Below, piece by piece: positions 36,226 to 46,392 of a DNA stretch of 64,000 nt. The stretch is from positions 15,830 through 79,829 of the forward strand of contig CALAMD010000129.1 of the NCBI GenBank assembly GCA_937925695.1, given 5' to 3'. The notes under the pieces are model-generated. The model saw only the letters and a list, made by a program, of their open reading frames with translations. It was not told the origin of the DNA and made no database searches. This DNA comes from an uncultured Bacillaceae bacterium (GTDB taxonomy: Bacteria; Bacillota; Bacilli; Bacillales; Amphibacillaceae). How positions within the stretch are numbered: the stretch's first letter is position 1; the number at the start of each line of letters is the position of its first letter. Position numbers and translations under genes: made by a program.

Positions 36226-37378
36226 TGAAATGCTTTCACAAGACGAAATTGATGCACTCTTAGCAATTAATCAGGAACAAGATGAAGAACCAACAACTGA
36301 AACGGATGGGCTGGACGTCTCAGATTATTTATCCTCAATTGAACAAGATACGATAGGGGAAATTGGTAATATATCATTTGGTAGTTCCGCGACAACCTTG
36401 TCTACTCTACTAAATCAAAAAGTTTCAATTACGACCCCTCAAGTATCGGTAGTCAGTAAAAGTAATTTGTATAAAGAATTTACTTACGATCATGTTAAAG
36501 TAAAAGTAACATATGTTGAAGGCTTTATAGGTGAGAATTTACTAGTTATTAAAGCAGAAGATGCGGCCATTATCTCAGATATCATGTTGGGTGGCGATGG
36601 TACCTCACCAAATGAAGAGTTAAATGAGATACATCTTAGTGCTATTCAAGAGGCAATGAATCAGATGATGGGTTCTGCCGCAACAAGTATGTCGACAGTA
36701 TTTAATAAACGGGTAAATATTTCACCGCCTATGATTGAATTAGGAGATGCAAGTAACGGAGCAATTGAGACAATCGATGAAGAAGTATTTGTGAAGGTAT
36801 CATTCCAATTAAAAGTCGGCTCATTAATCGATTCTAGTATTATGCAATTAATTCCCTTTCCTTTTGCACATGATATGGTCGAAGAGCTGATCGAAGGACC
36901 ACAAGAAACTACCACCCAAGACGATTCGCTCGACGAGGAAGAAGTCCCTATTCATACCCAAAGTGAAGAATTGGATAAGGAGCGTTCACAGGTGGATCGT
37001 GTAGATTATAAACAAGATCAAACTCAAATTATCGGCATGCAAAATGCTGAAGAACAAGCGAATATTCAAAAGGCAACCTTTTCTGAATTTGAACCAGTAG
37101 AACTAAGTCAATCAGAACATCAAAATCTAGACTTATTATTAGACATTCCCTTGAAAGTCACCGTAGAATTAGGTCGAACGAACCGACCAATCAAAGACAT
37201 ATTAGATTTATCAGCGGGTTCAATTATTGAATTAGACAAATTAGCAGGGGAACCAGTAGATATATTAGTTAATCAAAAGCTTATTGCTAAAGGTGAAGTA
37301 GTTGTTATTGATGAAAATTTCGGTGTTAGAGTTACAGATATTATTAGTAAATCTGCTCGCGTGATGAAACTGAATTAA
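36218..37378 (+). CDS. fliY: Flagellar motor switch phosphatase FliY
   Basis: 386-aa protein combining an N-terminal CheY-P-binding peptide (LSQDEIDALLAI), two CheC-type phosphatase motifs (EIGNISFGSSATTL at about 49-62 and QEAMNQMMGSAATSM at about 143-157), an acidic linker (about 225-295) and a C-terminal SpoA/FliN domain (DIPLKVTVELGRTNRPIKDIL). It removes phosphate from CheY-P at the motor. ATG 36218 has GAGGTG 7 nt upstream. Confidence 0.97.
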   Translation: MTDEMLSQDEIDALLAINQEQDEEPTTETDGLDVSDYLSSIEQDTIGEIGNISFGSSATTLSTLLNQKVSITTPQVSVVSKSNLYKEFTYDHVKVKVTYVEGFIGENLLVIKAEDAAIISDIMLGGDGTSPNEELNEIHLSAIQEAMNQMMGSAATSMSTVFNKRVNISPPMIELGDASNGAIETIDEEVFVKVSFQLKVGSLIDSSIMQLIPFPFAHDMVEELIEGPQETTTQDDSLDEEEVPIHTQSEELDKERSQVDRVDYKQDQTQIIGMQNAEEQANIQKATFSEFEPVELSQSEHQNLDLLLDIPLKVTVELGRTNRPIKDILDLSAGSIIELDKLAGEPVDILVNQKLIAKGEVVVIDENFGVRVTDIISKSARVMKLN

Positions 37379-37400
37379 TAAAGATTAAGGGGGAAACAAA

Positions 37401-37763
37401 ATGAGTAAAACAGTACTTATCGTAGACGATGCAGCTTTTATGAGAATGATGATCAAAGACATATTAACAAAAAATGGTTATGATGTGGTTGGTGAAGCAG
37501 CTGATGGTGCACAAGCAGTAGAAAAATATAAAGAGTTGCAACCTGATTTAGTAACAATGGATATTACGATGCCAGAAATGGATGGAATTGAAGCGCTAAA
37601 AGAAATTAAAAAAATCGATCCTAATTCTACAGTAATTATGTGTTCAGCCATGGGACAACAAGCAATGGTTATTGATGCCATTCAAGCAGGTGCAAAGGAC
37701 TTTATTGTCAAGCCTTTCCAAGCTGAACGTGTGATTGAAGCGATTAACAAAGCCTTAGCCTAA
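37401..37763 (+). CDS. cheY: Chemotaxis response regulator CheY
   Basis: 120-aa single receiver domain. Acid pocket Asp9-Asp10 (VLIVDDAAFMR), phospho-acceptor Asp54 (VTMDITMPEMDG) and Lys104 (VKPF) are intact. In Bacilli CheY-P binding to FliM promotes smooth swimming. AAGGGGGAAAC precedes the ATG. It lies between fliY, its phosphatase, and fliO. Confidence 0.98.
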   Translation: MSKTVLIVDDAAFMRMMIKDILTKNGYDVVGEAADGAQAVEKYKELQPDLVTMDITMPEMDGIEALKEIKKIDPNSTVIMCSAMGQQAMVIDAIQAGAKDFIVKPFQAERVIEAINKALA

Positions 37764-37770
37764 GAAACGA

Positions 37771-38433
37771 GTGAGTCTGTTGAACCGAAAAAAACAACTC
37801 ATATGGGGATTTCTCATGATTATTCTGTTGTTCATGACAGAAACAATTCATGCAGAAACTACATATGTCAATGATTGTCTGGATGAAAATCCGGATTGCT
37901 TTGAGGAATTAAATACAACACTAGACCCAGATGCGGAAAGTAACGGGGACAACTCATTTGTAACAATGGAAACAGGGTCCTTAGGTATGAGTATTATTAA
38001 AACTGTATTTTCGCTCATCCTTATCTTAGCGCTAATATACTTTGGTCTAAAATTTTTTAACCAGCGCAATAAATATTCATCTACAGCTAAGTCTCTAGAA
38101 AATTTAGGAGGCATCCCAGTAGGGCAAAATAAATCAATACAAATCATTCGTGTTGGTCAAAAACTTTATTTAATCGGAGTCGGTGATAATGTAGAGTTGC
38201 TACAAGAAATAACCGATGAAGAAGTGATCAATGAGCTCATGACAAAAGAGCGTGATCAATCATTGGAACAATCATCTCCTTGGCAATCGTTCATATCCCG
38301 GACTAAAGGTAAACAAACGGAGCAAAAAACGAATGATCAGTTTTTAAATTTACTTACAAAAGAACTAGATAAGTTGAAGAAGAATAGACAAGAAATAAAA
38401 GCTTCATTTGGACAAAAGGAAGATAGTAAATGA
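37771..38433 (+). CDS. fliO: Flagellar biosynthesis protein FliO (FliZ)
   Basis: About 220-aa export-gate accessory protein. A cleavable-type signal peptide (hydrophobic LIWGFLMIILLFM, then AETT) is followed by an acidic extracytoplasmic stretch. A transmembrane helix lies about 72-92 (IIKTVFSLILILALIYFGLKF). A basic cytoplasmic domain contains the core IQIIRVGQKLYLIGVGDNVELL. The start is uncertain: GTG 37771 or TTG 37780, both with weak ribosome binding sites. The stop overlaps fliP. FliO helps FliP assembly. Confidence 0.92.
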   Translation: MSLLNRKKQLIWGFLMIILLFMTETIHAETTYVNDCLDENPDCFEELNTTLDPDAESNGDNSFVTMETGSLGMSIIKTVFSLILILALIYFGLKFFNQRNKYSSTAKSLENLGGIPVGQNKSIQIIRVGQKLYLIGVGDNVELLQEITDEEVINELMTKERDQSLEQSSPWQSFISRTKGKQTEQKTNDQFLNLLTKELDKLKKNRQEIKASFGQKEDSK

Positions 38434-39098
38434 ATGAGTTTATCGATATGTTTTCTAGTTCCGATCCATCTGCTGTAGCAACTTCTGTTAAATTATTGCT
38501 ATTATTAACAGTATTATCATTAGCACCAGGTATACTCATCTTAATGACTAGTTTCACAAGAATAGTTATCATATTATCTTTTACTAGAACATCTTTAGCA
38601 ACACAACAAATGCCTCCTAACCAGGTGCTGATTGGTTTAGCATTATTTCTTACATTTTTTATCATGGCACCGACATTTGGACAAGTATATGAAGGAGCAT
38701 TACAACCACTTTTTAACGAGGAAATTACGCTAGATGAAGCTTATGAAAATGCTAGTGAACCACTAAAGGAGTTCATGGCGAAACATACACGACAAAAGGA
38801 CTTAGCTTTGTTTCTGAGTTACACGGATGTGGAAAATCCTCAAACGATACAAGATATACCGTTATCAGTTCTAATACCAGCCTTTGCCATCAGTGAATTG
38901 AAAACAGCATTTCAAATGGGCTTTATGATCTTTATTCCATTTTTAATTATTGATATGGCTGTGGCTAGTATTTTAATGTCGATGGGAATGATGATGCTAC
39001 CGCCGGTGATGATTTCATTACCGTTTAAAATTCTCTTATTCGTCCTTGTTGACGGTTGGCATTTAATTACCCATTCAATATTAGAAAGTTTTGGTTAG
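38430..39098 (+). CDS. fliP: Flagellar type III export gate protein FliP
   Basis: 222-aa core gate protein with four hydrophobic segments and the signatures LAPGILILMTSFTRIVIILSF-like (here LSLAPGILILMTSFTRIVII), RTSLATQQMPPNQVLIGLALFLTFF, and FIPFLIIDMAVASILMSMGMMMLPP. FliP with FliR and FliQ forms the export pore. It is coupled to fliO by ATGA. Confidence 0.97.
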   Translation: MNEFIDMFSSSDPSAVATSVKLLLLLTVLSLAPGILILMTSFTRIVIILSFTRTSLATQQMPPNQVLIGLALFLTFFIMAPTFGQVYEGALQPLFNEEITLDEAYENASEPLKEFMAKHTRQKDLALFLSYTDVENPQTIQDIPLSVLIPAFAISELKTAFQMGFMIFIPFLIIDMAVASILMSMGMMMLPPVMISLPFKILLFVLVDGWHLITHSILESFG

Positions 39099-39155
39099 GA
39101 CAATGATTGATCGCTCGCAGGACTAAATCAATGCAGTAAAGGTCGGTGATGATAT

Positions 39156-39425
39156 TTGAATAGTGAATTGGTACTATACTTGGCCGAGCAAGGTATTTTT
39201 ACCATTTTAATGGTAGCTGGCCCGCTGCTCATTTTAGCGTTAGCTGTTGGATTACTAGTAAGTATTTTCCAAGCAACAACCCAAATCCAAGAACAAACCT
39301 TGGCATTTATTCCAAAAATTGTAGCTGTGCTTGTTGGCGTCGTTTTTTTTGGTCCCTGGATGCTATCGAAAATGATCGAATTTACAACAAACCTTTATCA
39401 AAATTTAACGATCTTTGTAGGGTAA
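39156..39425 (+). CDS. fliQ: Flagellar type III export gate protein FliQ
   Basis: 89-aa protein with two transmembrane helices (about 15-40 and 52-75) separated by QATTQIQEQTLAFIPK, the FliQ signature. TTG 39156 is preceded by GGTCGGTGATGA. A 57-bp gap after fliP has no clear signal. It stacks around FliP/FliR in the export gate. Confidence 0.96.
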   Translation: MNSELVLYLAEQGIFTILMVAGPLLILALAVGLLVSIFQATTQIQEQTLAFIPKIVAVLVGVVFFGPWMLSKMIEFTTNLYQNLTIFVG

Positions 39426-39428
39426 GAC

Positions 39429-40208
39429 ATGCTGGAATATTTAAATCTATTTAGTTTACCAATATTCTTACTTATTTTTATGCGGATGGTTGCTTTTTTT
39501 GTCACTTTACCATTATTTTCTTACCGTGCCATCCCGACGCCATTTAAAATTGGATTTGCCTTTTTTTTAGCCCTAATCTTTTATCATACACTCGATCTGT
39601 CTAACGTGGATCTTGAAGGTACATATTTTTTCTTATTAATAAAAGAAATCATCGTTGGTTTGTTAATTGGTTTAGTCGCATATATCATTGTTTCTGCAGT
39701 CCAAATAGCTGGCGGCTTTGTCGATTTCCAAATGGGTTTTGCCATCGCTAATGTGATTGATCCGCAAACAGGAGCACAAAGTCCAATTACCGGACAGTAT
39801 TTTTATATCATTGCTTTATTGTTTTTATTATCGGTAGATGGCCATCATTTGTTAATTGAGGGGATCTTTCATAGTTATCGACTTATTCCTATTGACGGTA
39901 TGATTTCCTTCCAACAGGAGGGCATAGCTCGCTTTATCATTGCCGTCTTTAATCAGATGTTCTTAATTGCTTTTCAGATGGCAATTCCAATAGTCGGTTG
40001 TCTATTTTTAGTGGATGTTGCCTTAGGTATGATTGCAAGGACAGTTCCCCAAGTAAATGTGTTTGTTGTTGGACTACCATTAAAAATCTTCGTTAGTTTT
40101 ACCGTGATTTTGTTTTTCTTAAGTTTCTATATGATCCTCGTTCGATCATTGTTTGCAAATATGTTCGATGTAATGAGAGGATTAATGCAATTATTTGGGA
40201 GTGCTTAA
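39429..40208 (+). CDS. fliR: Flagellar type III export gate protein FliR
   Basis: 259-aa membrane protein with about six hydrophobic segments. Family features are FLLIFMRMVAFFVTLPLFSYRAIP near the start (read as FMRMVAFF and TLPLFSYRAIP), GGFVDFQMGFAIANVIDPQTGAQSP in the middle and VNVFVVGLPLKIFVSF late. It completes the FliPQR pore. Three bases separate it from fliQ. Confidence 0.96.
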   Translation: MLEYLNLFSLPIFLLIFMRMVAFFVTLPLFSYRAIPTPFKIGFAFFLALIFYHTLDLSNVDLEGTYFFLLIKEIIVGLLIGLVAYIIVSAVQIAGGFVDFQMGFAIANVIDPQTGAQSPITGQYFYIIALLFLLSVDGHHLLIEGIFHSYRLIPIDGMISFQQEGIARFIIAVFNQMFLIAFQMAIPIVGCLFLVDVALGMIARTVPQVNVFVVGLPLKIFVSFTVILFFLSFYMILVRSLFANMFDVMRGLMQLFGSA

Positions 40209-40209
40209 T

Positions 40210-41289
40210 GTGCAACTTAAACTAGATTTACAATTTTTTGCTGGGGAAAAAACAGAAAAAGCTACTCCGAGAAAGCGGGAAGACGAACGTAAAAAAGGAA
40301 GAGTGGCGAAAAGTCAAGACGTCAACACGGCAATCATCTTATTGTTTGCCTTTATTATGTTGGCGGTCTATGGCAGTACGATGAAAGAACAACTGACAAA
40401 TCTCTATCAATATACTTTTACTGAGTACATACATTGGGATTTGAACATCCATACAACGATGATCCTCGTTCGTGAGATTTTTTTTGAAATATTGAAAGTT
40501 GTCGCCCCGGTTATGTTAATTGCGTTCATAGCCGCCATCATAGCTAATGTACTCCAAATCGGTTTTTTATATACGACTGAACCGTTAAAGTTTGATTTAA
40601 AAAGACTTGATCCGATTCAAGGAGCAAAGCGAATCTTTTCAATCCGAGCTTTAATAGAGTTATTGAAATCCTTTTTTAAAATAGCTTTTATCGGTGTCAT
40701 TACCTTTTCGGTTATTTGGAAGTATAAAGATGATATGTTGCAGGTGTCATTGAAAAATGCAGAAAACGCCCTAAGTTTTTTTGGTAAAGTTACGATGATT
40801 ATGGCTTTTGCAGCAATCATTGCTTTAATCATCTTGGCGGTCTTCGACTATGCTTATCAGCGGTTTGATTATGAAAAAAATTTACGTATGTCCAAGCAAG
40901 AAGTTAAAGATGAGTTTAAAAATGTTGAAGGAGATCCGTTAATTCGCTCTAAAATGCGGGAAAAACAGCGACAAATTGCGATGCAACGTATGATGAGTGA
41001 AGTCCCTGAAGCAGATGTGATTATTACGAACCCAACCCATTATTCTGTTGCGATCAAATATAATGAAGCCGTTGCGAGTGCCCCAATTGTCGTTGCGAAG
41101 GGAATTGACGAGATTGCCTTAAAAATTAGAGAAGTCGCAAAAGCCCATGATATTACTTTTGTCGAGAATAAACAATTAGCACGTTCGTTATACCATGAAG
41201 TCGAGATTGGTGAGGTTATCCCTGAGAAATTTTACCAAGCAGTCGCAGAAGTATTAGCCTATGTATATCGATTAGAGAATAGAGCATGA
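40210..41289 (+). CDS. flhB: Flagellar export switch protein FlhB
   Basis: 359-aa gate protein that switches export from rod/hook to filament substrates after self-cleavage. The N-terminus LDLQFFAGEKTEKATPRKR, four transmembrane segments (about 30-215) and the cleavage motif NPTH (274-277) in VIITNPTHYSVAIKY are intact. The end is IPEKFYQAVAEVLAYVYRL. GTG 40210 has GGGAGTG 5 nt upstream. It is the full-length counterpart of the small ylqH. Confidence 0.97.
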   Translation: MQLKLDLQFFAGEKTEKATPRKREDERKKGRVAKSQDVNTAIILLFAFIMLAVYGSTMKEQLTNLYQYTFTEYIHWDLNIHTTMILVREIFFEILKVVAPVMLIAFIAAIIANVLQIGFLYTTEPLKFDLKRLDPIQGAKRIFSIRALIELLKSFFKIAFIGVITFSVIWKYKDDMLQVSLKNAENALSFFGKVTMIMAFAAIIALIILAVFDYAYQRFDYEKNLRMSKQEVKDEFKNVEGDPLIRSKMREKQRQIAMQRMMSEVPEADVIITNPTHYSVAIKYNEAVASAPIVVAKGIDEIALKIREVAKAHDITFVENKQLARSLYHEVEIGEVIPEKFYQAVAEVLAYVYRLENRA

Positions 41290-41309
41290 GAAGACAGGTG
41301 GAAAGTAAG

Positions 41310-43346
41310 ATGAAATTTAGAGATATTGCCGTACTTATAGGTGTAATCTTAATCATTGTAATGCTTGTCATCCCTTTACCGGGTTGGCTTTTAAGTGTAT
41401 TAATTCTATGCAATATGTCCATTGCCTTATTGGTTATTTTAGTTTCTATGAATACACAAGAACCATTACAATTTTCTATTTTTCCATCGTTATTATTGGT
41501 CTTAACATTATTTCGCTTAGGCCTTAATGTATCTACAACAAGATCAATCTTAGCTGAAGCTGATGCTGGTGGCGTGGTTGATACATTCGGTTCTTTTGTT
41601 ATTGGCGATAATCCACTTGTTGGTTTTGTTGTGTTTATGATTCTTGTTATTATTCAATTTATTGTTATTACGAAAGGTGCTGAGCGGGTCTCAGAGGTGG
41701 GTGCTCGATTCACGTTAGATGCGATGCCTGGTAAACAAATGAGTATTGATGCTGATTTAAATGCAGGACTTATCTCAGAACAAGAAGCAAGACAACGTAG
41801 AGAAAATGTGGAACGAGAAGCTGATTTTTATGGGGCAATGGATGGGGCAAGTAAATTCGTCAAAGGAGATGCCATTGCTGGTATTATCATTGTTCTGATC
41901 AATATTATTTTTGGTTTAATCATTGGGATGACCCAAAGGGGACTATCATTTGGCGAAGCGATTGATACATATATTCGATTAACTGTTGGTGATGGCCTTG
42001 TCAGTCAGATTCCAGCTTTATTAATAGCTACAGCAACTGGTATTGTCGTTACTCGTGTTTCAACGAGTGGTAATTTAAGCAGTGACGTCATGGATCAATT
42101 ATTACAATATCCTAAGTTACTCTATATCGCTTCAGGAACGATTTTTGCGCTAGGTTTGTTTACACCAATCAATTTTTTCTTAACGACATTTATCGCTGGG
42201 ATGTTAGCTTTAAGTGCATATTTACTCATGGAGCGTTCTAAGGAACCTGAAATTCCGGATACTGCTGAAGAGGATGCAGCTGAGGAACAAGCCATGAAAA
42301 CACCAGAAAATGTCATCAGTTTAATTAATCTCGACCCGATAGAATTTGAATTTGGCTACGCCTTAATCCCATTAGTTGATGCCAGTCAAGGGGGAGATTT
42401 ACTAGATCGGGTAGTCATGATTCGTCGTCAATTGGCAATCGAATTAGGGCTCGTTATTCCAGTTGTAAGAATTCGCGATAATATTCAATTAAATCCAAAC
42501 GAATACCGCTTAAAAATTAGAGGCAATGAGGTTGCTTCTGGCGAACTACTCTTGGATCATTATTTAGCGATGAGTCCAGATATGGGCCAAGATGATATAG
42601 AAGGTATTGATACACAAGAACCGGCCTTCGGTTTGCCAGCGAAATGGATCACTGAAGCAGTTAAAGATGAGGCCGAACTATTAGGTTATACGATTGTTGA
42701 TCCACCATCGGTCGTCTCTACACATATTACTGAAGTCATCAAAAAACATGCCCATAGTTTATTAGGTAGACAAGAGACGAAACAACTTATCGATCATCTC
42801 GAAGAAGAATATCCAATCTTGGTTGAAGAAGTGGTGCCTGAACCATTATCAGTAGGTGATATTCAAAAGGTATTAGCGAATCTATTAAGGGAGAATATTT
42901 CAATTCGCAATTTGCCAGTTATCTTTGAAACACTAGCAGATTATGGACAAATGACAACCGATACGAATCTATTAACAGAATATGTCAGACAAGCTTTAGC
43001 ACCACAAATTACAAGTCAATATGTGAGTCATGATCAATCATTGAAAGTGATCACTGTCTCACCCCAATTAGAGGAAACATTAATGAGCCATATCCAACAG
43101 ACTGAATTTGGTAGTTACTTGTCAATCGAGCCAGAATTACAAGAGAAAATTATTGTCAATCTTCAAGGAGAAGTAGAAAAAATGCTGCTAGAAGCGGAAG
43201 AAGCGATCATTATTTGTTCGCCAGCCATCCGTATGCATTTAAAACAGTTAGTAGAACGATATTTTCCTGATGTTGTCGTCTTGTCTTATAACGAATTAGA
43301 GTCCCATGTTCAAGTGCAAAGTATCGGGGTGGTGAATGTTGCATGA
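41310..43346 (+). CDS. flhA: Flagellar export gate protein FlhA
   Basis: 678-aa protein with eight transmembrane segments (about 1-310) and a large cytoplasmic substrate-docking domain. The FHIPEP-region equivalent lies around VSEVGARFTLDAMPGKQMSIDADLNAGLI (parts: GARFTLDAMPGKQM, DADLNAG). ATG 41310 has AGGTGG 8 nt upstream and gives MKFRDIAVLIG. An in-frame ATG at 41286 overlaps flhB. It drives proton-coupled export with FliH/I/J. Confidence 0.97.
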   Translation: MKFRDIAVLIGVILIIVMLVIPLPGWLLSVLILCNMSIALLVILVSMNTQEPLQFSIFPSLLLVLTLFRLGLNVSTTRSILAEADAGGVVDTFGSFVIGDNPLVGFVVFMILVIIQFIVITKGAERVSEVGARFTLDAMPGKQMSIDADLNAGLISEQEARQRRENVEREADFYGAMDGASKFVKGDAIAGIIIVLINIIFGLIIGMTQRGLSFGEAIDTYIRLTVGDGLVSQIPALLIATATGIVVTRVSTSGNLSSDVMDQLLQYPKLLYIASGTIFALGLFTPINFFLTTFIAGMLALSAYLLMERSKEPEIPDTAEEDAAEEQAMKTPENVISLINLDPIEFEFGYALIPLVDASQGGDLLDRVVMIRRQLAIELGLVIPVVRIRDNIQLNPNEYRLKIRGNEVASGELLLDHYLAMSPDMGQDDIEGIDTQEPAFGLPAKWITEAVKDEAELLGYTIVDPPSVVSTHITEVIKKHAHSLLGRQETKQLIDHLEEEYPILVEEVVPEPLSVGDIQKVLANLLRENISIRNLPVIFETLADYGQMTTDTNLLTEYVRQALAPQITSQYVSHDQSLKVITVSPQLEETLMSHIQQTEFGSYLSIEPELQEKIIVNLQGEVEKMLLEAEEAIIICSPAIRMHLKQLVERYFPDVVVLSYNELESHVQVQSIGVVNVA

Positions 43347-44476
43347 AAGTAAAAAAGTATGTCGGCTCAAACATGACAGAAGTGTTAGATAAAGTCAGAG
43401 CTGAACTCGGTTCCGATGCTGTCATTCTTAATTCAAAAGAAGTAAATCAAAGTGGTTTTCTTCGCTTCTTCAAGAAAAAACAGATAGAAGTCATTGCTGC
43501 CCTTGATCCTCAACCAATTGTTCGTCGCCAGAAAAAACCAGTGACGAAGGCGAGACATCGCCATCCATTGGTTAATCAGAACGAACGTCATGATTCGGAT
43601 CAAGTTAATACAGCCGTATTACAGGAAATTAAATACTTAAAACGATTGATTGAGCACCAAGCCAAAACTGATGATTCATCCTATTCTACTCACTATCAAT
43701 TAGCTTTTGAACACTTACTAGCTCAAGAAGTTGATTCATCACTCGCCAAAGATATGATCGATCAGATTATCGAAGATCATGAAGAGAAAAAGCTAGATAT
43801 CACACCAGAAATACTAAGCAAAGCAATGCGATTAGAAATCGAGAAGCGATTAAAGAAAGTATCATTACAAACGAAAAAAAAGGATCACCAAAAAATCATT
43901 CATTTTGTTGGCCCAACAGGTGTTGGTAAAACAACAACGCTTGCAAAGATTGCTGCCAAAATGATGCTTGATGAAAATAAAAACATCGCCTTTATTACAA
44001 TGGATACGTATCGAATCGCTGCTATCGAGCAATTAAAAACCTATGCGCGAATACTAGATGTACCATTAGAAGTAGCTTATACAGTGCAAGATTACCAGCG
44101 GGCCGTCCAGAAGTTTGCTGATTATGATTTGATCCTCGTAGATACAGCAGGTCGTAATTATCGAGAGCAAAAATATATCGCCGATTTAAAAATCAATGAA
44201 AATCCTAGTATTAAAACTTACCTTGTTTTATCGTTAACAGCTAAACCAAAGGACATCATTGACATTTATGAACAATTTGGTCATTTACCAATTAATGAGG
44301 TTATTTTCACGAAAATTGATGAAACGACCCAGTATGGCAGTATGTTAAACATCGCCCTAACCAAAACTGTTAATATTGCCTATGTAACAAATGGTCAGGA
44401 TGTACCTAACGATATATTTCAACCAACACCACGAGATATTAGTCAATATATTGTAGGCGGTTTTTTACATGGGTGA
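43343..44476 (+). CDS. flhF: Flagellar placement GTPase FlhF
   Basis: 377-aa SRP-family GTPase that sets flagellar position. N-terminal B domain MKVKKYVGSNMTEVLDKVRAELG, N domain, then G domain with G1 [30 protein letters not shown]3 DTAGRN and G4 TKIDET. ATG overlaps the flhA stop (ATGA). It pairs with FlhG, encoded immediately downstream with an 8-bp overlap. Confidence 0.97.
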   Translation: MKVKKYVGSNMTEVLDKVRAELGSDAVILNSKEVNQSGFLRFFKKKQIEVIAALDPQPIVRRQKKPVTKARHRHPLVNQNERHDSDQVNTAVLQEIKYLKRLIEHQAKTDDSSYSTHYQLAFEHLLAQEVDSSLAKDMIDQIIEDHEEKKLDITPEILSKAMRLEIEKRLKKVSLQTKKKDHQKIIHFVGPTGVGKTTTLAKIAAKMMLDENKNIAFITMDTYRIAAIEQLKTYARILDVPLEVAYTVQDYQRAVQKFADYDLILVDTAGRNYREQKYIADLKINENPSIKTYLVLSLTAKPKDIIDIYEQFGHLPINEVIFTKIDETTQYGSMLNIALTKTVNIAYVTNGQDVPNDIFQPTPRDISQYIVGGFLHG

Positions 44477-45332
44477 TCAGGCTGATAGTTTACGCAGACA
44501 ATTTGGTCATTTACCAGAAATTAACCAAGCAAAAACAATAGCTGTTGTCAGCGGTAAAGGTGGTGTTGGCAAATCAAACTTTGCTTTAAACTTTTCCTTA
44601 TCCTTATTGAATCGAGGAAAAAAAGTATTACTCGTTGATTTGGATGTAGGTATGGGCAATATTGATATTTTGTTAGGCTTAAATGCTCCCTCAACGATCA
44701 TTGATATGTTAAACAAAGATCTCTCTATTCATGATATTATAGAGACAGGTCCTAACCAACTAGCATATATATCCGGTGGGACAGGCATTAGTCAGTTCTT
44801 TTCGTTAGATGAGCAAAAAAAGGAATTCTTTTATCAACAATATCGCACATTGTTAGTAGATTATGATTATATTATTTTCGATATGGGTGCTGGTGCAACA
44901 GATGATAGTTTATTCTTTGTTCTGGCTGCAGATGAATGTATTGTCATCACGACACCTGAACCAACATCGATCACCGATGCATATAGCATGATTAAGCATA
45001 TTGTCAATAAAGATCAAAATTTACCGATATATGTAGTAATGAATCGTTGTATGTCGAAAAAAATCGGTCAAAAAGCATTAGATCAATTTCAGCAAATCAT
45101 TGCCCGTTTTTTGACAATAGAGATAAATAAAATGGGTATTTTACCTGATGATAAAATCGTATCTTTAGCTGTTATGCGCCAAACACCATATCTTTTGTTA
45201 AATAGACGTGCTCCGATCTCACAAGCGATGAGACAATTAACGATCAACTATTTAACGAAAGGCGACGAACAATTGACCAAGAAACCTTTTTCCTTCGTCA
45301 ACAAGTTAAAACAATTCATGAGAGAGAGGTAA
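44469..45332 (+). CDS. flhG: Flagellar number ATPase FlhG (YlxH)
   Basis: 287-aa MinD/ParA-like ATPase. Deviant Walker A KGGVGKSNFALN (about 31-42), LVDLDVGMGNIDILLGL and IIFDMGAGATDD are conserved. The N-terminal DQADSLRRQF is the short activator helix that stimulates FlhF GTPase. It limits flagellar number and pattern and interacts with FliM/FliY. Confidence 0.96.
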   Translation: MGDQADSLRRQFGHLPEINQAKTIAVVSGKGGVGKSNFALNFSLSLLNRGKKVLLVDLDVGMGNIDILLGLNAPSTIIDMLNKDLSIHDIIETGPNQLAYISGGTGISQFFSLDEQKKEFFYQQYRTLLVDYDYIIFDMGAGATDDSLFFVLAADECIVITTPEPTSITDAYSMIKHIVNKDQNLPIYVVMNRCMSKKIGQKALDQFQQIIARFLTIEINKMGILPDDKIVSLAVMRQTPYLLLNRRAPISQAMRQLTINYLTKGDEQLTKKPFSFVNKLKQFMRER

Positions 45333-45337
45333 AGGCC

Positions 45338-46390
45338 ATGGACACCATTCGTGTTCTTATCATCGAAGATTCGGCATTTATGCGCAAAATGATCACGGAA
45401 ATATTGGAATCCGATGATCGGATTCGGGTAATCGGAACTGCCAAAAATGGCCAAGAAGGTTTAGAAAAAGTCAAAGCATTATCACCTGATGTTGTAACAT
45501 TGGATATTATTATGCCCTATATGGACGGCATGACGACCTTAGAGAAGATAATGGAAGAAACTCCAGTACCAGTTGTCATGTTAGCTAGTAGTCCAAAAGA
45601 ATCAAATGATTTAATGCAAGCTATCTCAAAAGGTGCCGTTGATTTTATCACGAAGCCTTCGGGTCCAATTTCACTAGATATTGAGCACATAAAGGAAGAA
45701 ATCATTCAAAAGGTTATCACAGCATCAACAGCTAAAGTTACAACGCCACAGGCTAGATCTGATGCTAGTATGGCAGGGTATGAATATCATCCACGCCATC
45801 GTGATACACTTCTGGTGATAGGTTCTTCGACTGGTGGTCCGCGAGCACTTCAGGCTATCTTATCCGAATTACCGGCGGATTTTCCAGCACCAATTTTAAT
45901 TGCTCAACATATGCCTGCTGGATTTACCAAGTCACTTGCCAGCCGCTTAAATTCATTGTCCGCCATCACAGTAAAAGAAGCAGAAGACGGTGAACAAATT
46001 CAAAATGGTGTTGCCTATGTAGCGCCGGGAAATCTTCATATGACGGTGCAACAGCAAAATAGTTCGCTCACGCTAAAGATAAGCAAACAACCTGAAGATA
46101 GTCTGTATCGCCCATCCATCGATGTATTACTTGCCTCTATTGCTGATGTGCAACAAGTTAATAAAATGGCGATTATTTTAACAGGAATGGGTCGGGATGG
46201 GGCCAAGGGGATTCAACAAATAAAAAAGAAGGATTCTCAAGCCTTTGTTATTGCTGAAGCAGAGGAATCATCAGTAATCTATGGTATGCCAAATGCCGCC
46301 ATCCAAACAGGATGTGTCGATCAAGTGCTTCATTTACATAATATAGCTAGGATGATGGAACAAATGGTCATAAATAAAGGGAGGGATTAA
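45338..46390 (+). CDS. cheB: Chemotaxis protein-glutamate methylesterase CheB
   Basis: 350-aa enzyme that demethylates and deamidates chemoreceptors. N-terminal receiver domain: Glu10-Asp11, phospho-acceptor Asp56 (VTLDIIMPYMDG), Lys in TKPSG. C-terminal esterase: GSSTGGPRAL (Ser), AQHMPAGFT (His) and TGMGRDGAKG (Asp). GAGAGAGG precedes the ATG. CheR, its opposing methylase, is not in the window. Confidence 0.97.
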   Translation: MDTIRVLIIEDSAFMRKMITEILESDDRIRVIGTAKNGQEGLEKVKALSPDVVTLDIIMPYMDGMTTLEKIMEETPVPVVMLASSPKESNDLMQAISKGAVDFITKPSGPISLDIEHIKEEIIQKVITASTAKVTTPQARSDASMAGYEYHPRHRDTLLVIGSSTGGPRALQAILSELPADFPAPILIAQHMPAGFTKSLASRLNSLSAITVKEAEDGEQIQNGVAYVAPGNLHMTVQQQNSSLTLKISKQPEDSLYRPSIDVLLASIADVQQVNKMAIILTGMGRDGAKGIQQIKKKDSQAFVIAEAEESSVIYGMPNAAIQTGCVDQVLHLHNIARMMEQMVINKGRD

Positions 46391-46392
46391 AT